Positions 63,075 to 64,000 of a DNA stretch of 64,000 bases are shown one piece after another. Origin of the DNA: Streptomyces sp. NBC_00448 (lineage in GTDB: Bacteria > Actinomycetota > Actinomycetes > Streptomycetales > Streptomycetaceae); the NCBI RefSeq assembly GCF_036014115.1, contig NZ_CP107913.1, positions 620,001 to 684,000 of the forward strand, read 5' to 3'. Position numbers and translations under genes: made by a program. The notes beneath the pieces were generated by a model. It did not search any database and had not been told where the DNA came from. It saw only the letters and a program-made list of their open reading frames with translations. Within the stretch, counting starts at the first letter, position 1; each line of letters opens with the position of its first letter.

Positions 63075-63506
63075 TCAGCCGGCGATCTCCCCGCGGCGGG
63101 ACCCCGAACCGACAACGACCTTACGGGGCTTCGCGCGCTCAGCGATCGGGATACGCACCGTCAGCACGCCGTCCTCGTAGTCGGCCTGGATACGGTCGGT
63201 GTCGAGGACGTCGGACAGCATGATCTGGCGGGAGAAGGCGCCCAAGGGCCGCTCGGACAGGTCCATCCGGACGCCGTCGCCGTGCGCTGTCGGCCGCCGC
63301 TCGGCCTTCACGACGAGCACGTTGCGCTCGACGTCGATGTCGATTGCCTCCCGCGGCACGCCGGGAAGATCGAGGACCACCACGTATTCGTCGCCGTCGC
63401 GGTAGGCGTCCATCGGCATCGCCGTCGGGCGCGACCAAGTGCCGGGACGCAGGAACTGCTCGGTGAGGCGGTCCAGTTCACGGAAGGGGTCGGTACGCAG
63501 AAGCAT
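63075..63506 (-). CDS. hsp18: Small heat-shock protein HSP18
   Basis: A 143-residue Hsp20/alpha-crystallin protein. It starts MLLRTDPFRELDRLTEQFLR and has PMDAYRDGDEYVVVLDLPGV, NVLVVKAERRP and the closing YEDGVLTVRIPIAE with the IPI tail motif. It forms oligomers that hold unfolded proteins for DnaK/ClpB to recover. GGAGG lies nine bases before the ATG. RheA-type operators and a divergent regulator precede it, matching the hsp18-rheA arrangement known in Streptomyces albus. Confidence 0.95.
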   Translation of the reverse strand: MLLRTDPFRELDRLTEQFLRPGTWSRPTAMPMDAYRDGDEYVVVLDLPGVPREAIDIDVERNVLVVKAERRPTAHGDGVRMDLSERPLGAFSRQIMLSDVLDTDRIQADYEDGVLTVRIPIAERAKPRKVVVGSGSRRGEIAG

Positions 63507-63571
63507 CGCTGTACACCTCCAGAGACGGGGCGGTTGTCGCCGGTGTCGTTCACCTGCCCACTGTTGTAGCA

Positions 63572-63617
63572 TGTCATCCATTGGATGACAAACATCAGCG
63601 TCACCCAATGGATGACA
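63572..63617. promoter_or_regulatory. Two RheA-type operators
   Basis: The first site (63572-63590) is TGTCATC-CATTG-GATGACA, exactly the inverted repeat TGTCATC-N5-GATGACA reported for RheA control of hsp18. The second (63599-63617) has an intact right arm and a left arm with changes (GTCACCC). Centres are 27 bases apart. The pair sits between the divergent hsp18 and regulator genes, giving repression of both. Confidence 0.88.
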
Positions 63618-63634
63618 TGGCGAAGGAGAGCTCC

Positions 63635-64000
63635 ATGACAGCCGAACGCCCCACCCCGGCCGGGCCTCCGCCGCCAGGCGCGGCCTCCTTCCTCGCAGCC
63701 AAGGCGGCACTGGAGAAGATCGACGCTGCGGTCCGCGGCGCCCGCGGCGCACACCCCGACGACACTCCCCCGCCCGGGCCGGAGCCCCAGCAGGCTCTGG
63801 ACTCCCTGCTCCTCCTGCGCGAGGTGCGCGAGCAACTCGCCGGTTGGGAAACGGGCCTGATCGAAACGGCGAGGGCATCCGGCGCCAGCTGGGCCGATCT
63901 CGCCGGCCCCCTCGGCGTGGCCAGCCGCCAGGCCGCCGAACGGCGGTACCTGCGCCTTCGCCCCGGCCCGCCAGGCTCCACCGGCGAAGAAAGAGTCACC
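63635..64000 (+). CDS. rheA: RheA-like HSP18 regulator, partial at right edge
   Basis: At least 122 residues, running off the window. A proline/alanine-rich start is followed by ALDSLLLLREVREQLAGWET, GLIETARASGASWADLAGPL and GVASRQAAERRYLRLRPG. The last two segments form a helix-turn-helix typical of actinomycete HSP18 regulators. GAAGGAG lies close ahead of the ATG. RheA senses heat directly by changing shape; the operators just upstream support the assignment. The C-terminal part is not visible. Confidence 0.82.
   Translation, partial: MTAERPTPAGPPPPGAASFLAAKAALEKIDAAVRGARGAHPDDTPPPGPEPQQALDSLLLLREVREQLAGWETGLIETARASGASWADLAGPLGVASRQAAERRYLRLRPGPPGSTGEERVT

Overview
This is a high-GC (roughly 70% or more) actinomycete window. 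Nearly every gene ends codons in G or C, many starts are GTG, and several families are typical of Streptomyces and relatives: GntR/FadR regulators on sugar operons, RICIN-bearing secreted hydrolases, HSP18 with a RheA-type operator, DUF6328, PucR-type regulators. The best guess is a Streptomyces or close Streptomycetaceae member; species cannot be fixed from the sequence.

Layout. (1) 1-8.7 kb is a secreted glycan-degradation region. It holds the first 25 codons of a lipoprotein at the left edge, a GntR regulator, a GH59 galactocerebrosidase-like enzyme reading leftward, and GH92 plus GH76 mannan-degrading enzymes reading rightward. All three enzymes carry a C-terminal RICIN lectin domain. LacI-type operator palindromes lie between the GH59 and GH92 genes. 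(2) 8.9-12.5 kb has a DMT exporter, a short-chain dehydrogenase, a divergent TetR regulator and the 3' half of a decayed MFS gene. (3) 13-20.7 kb is a FadR-type regulator followed by a sugar ABC importer (ATPase, permease, lipoprotein) and a large secreted GH116 enzyme. (4) 20.7-27.2 kb has an SdsA-type alkylsulfatase and a two-gene predicted conflict system: a Trypco1-like small protein and a 1281-residue trypsin/NB-ARC/TPR-like protein. (5) 27.6-34.2 kb has a secreted beta-helix protein, a GDSL/SGNH hydrolase and a short UvrA paralogue.

(6) 34.4-47.2 kb is a stress block. Reading leftward in very tight order it contains dnaK, grpE, cbpA, cbpM, clpB, a zinc-ribbon thioredoxin, a UBP-type zinc finger, a cNMP-binding/thioredoxin-reductase-like fusion and a DUF1931 histone-fold protein. 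A small MerR-type protein lies beyond an 800-base gap, and a PucR-type regulator is divergent from dnaK. (7) 47.3-50 kb is an acetate kinase whose 3' tip is interrupted by an IS3-family element with recognisable inverted ends and a frameshifted orfA. (8) 50-64 kb is a mixed block: two DUF2267 proteins, membrane proteins, an FUSC transporter, an MFS transporter, a PP2C phosphatase, glutaminase, a YbdK-type ligase, a winged-helix regulator, a STAS protein, and HSP18 divergent from a RheA-like repressor with two operators between them.

How it fits together: the left third appears to hydrolyse galactosyl, glucosyl and mannosyl glycans outside the cell and import the sugars. The chaperone block would unfold, refold and redox-protect proteins, with HSP18/RheA as a separate heat-responsive unit at the right edge. 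The protease/STAND pair between them is the most system-like candidate for something poorly described. No rRNA, tRNA or CRISPR array was seen.
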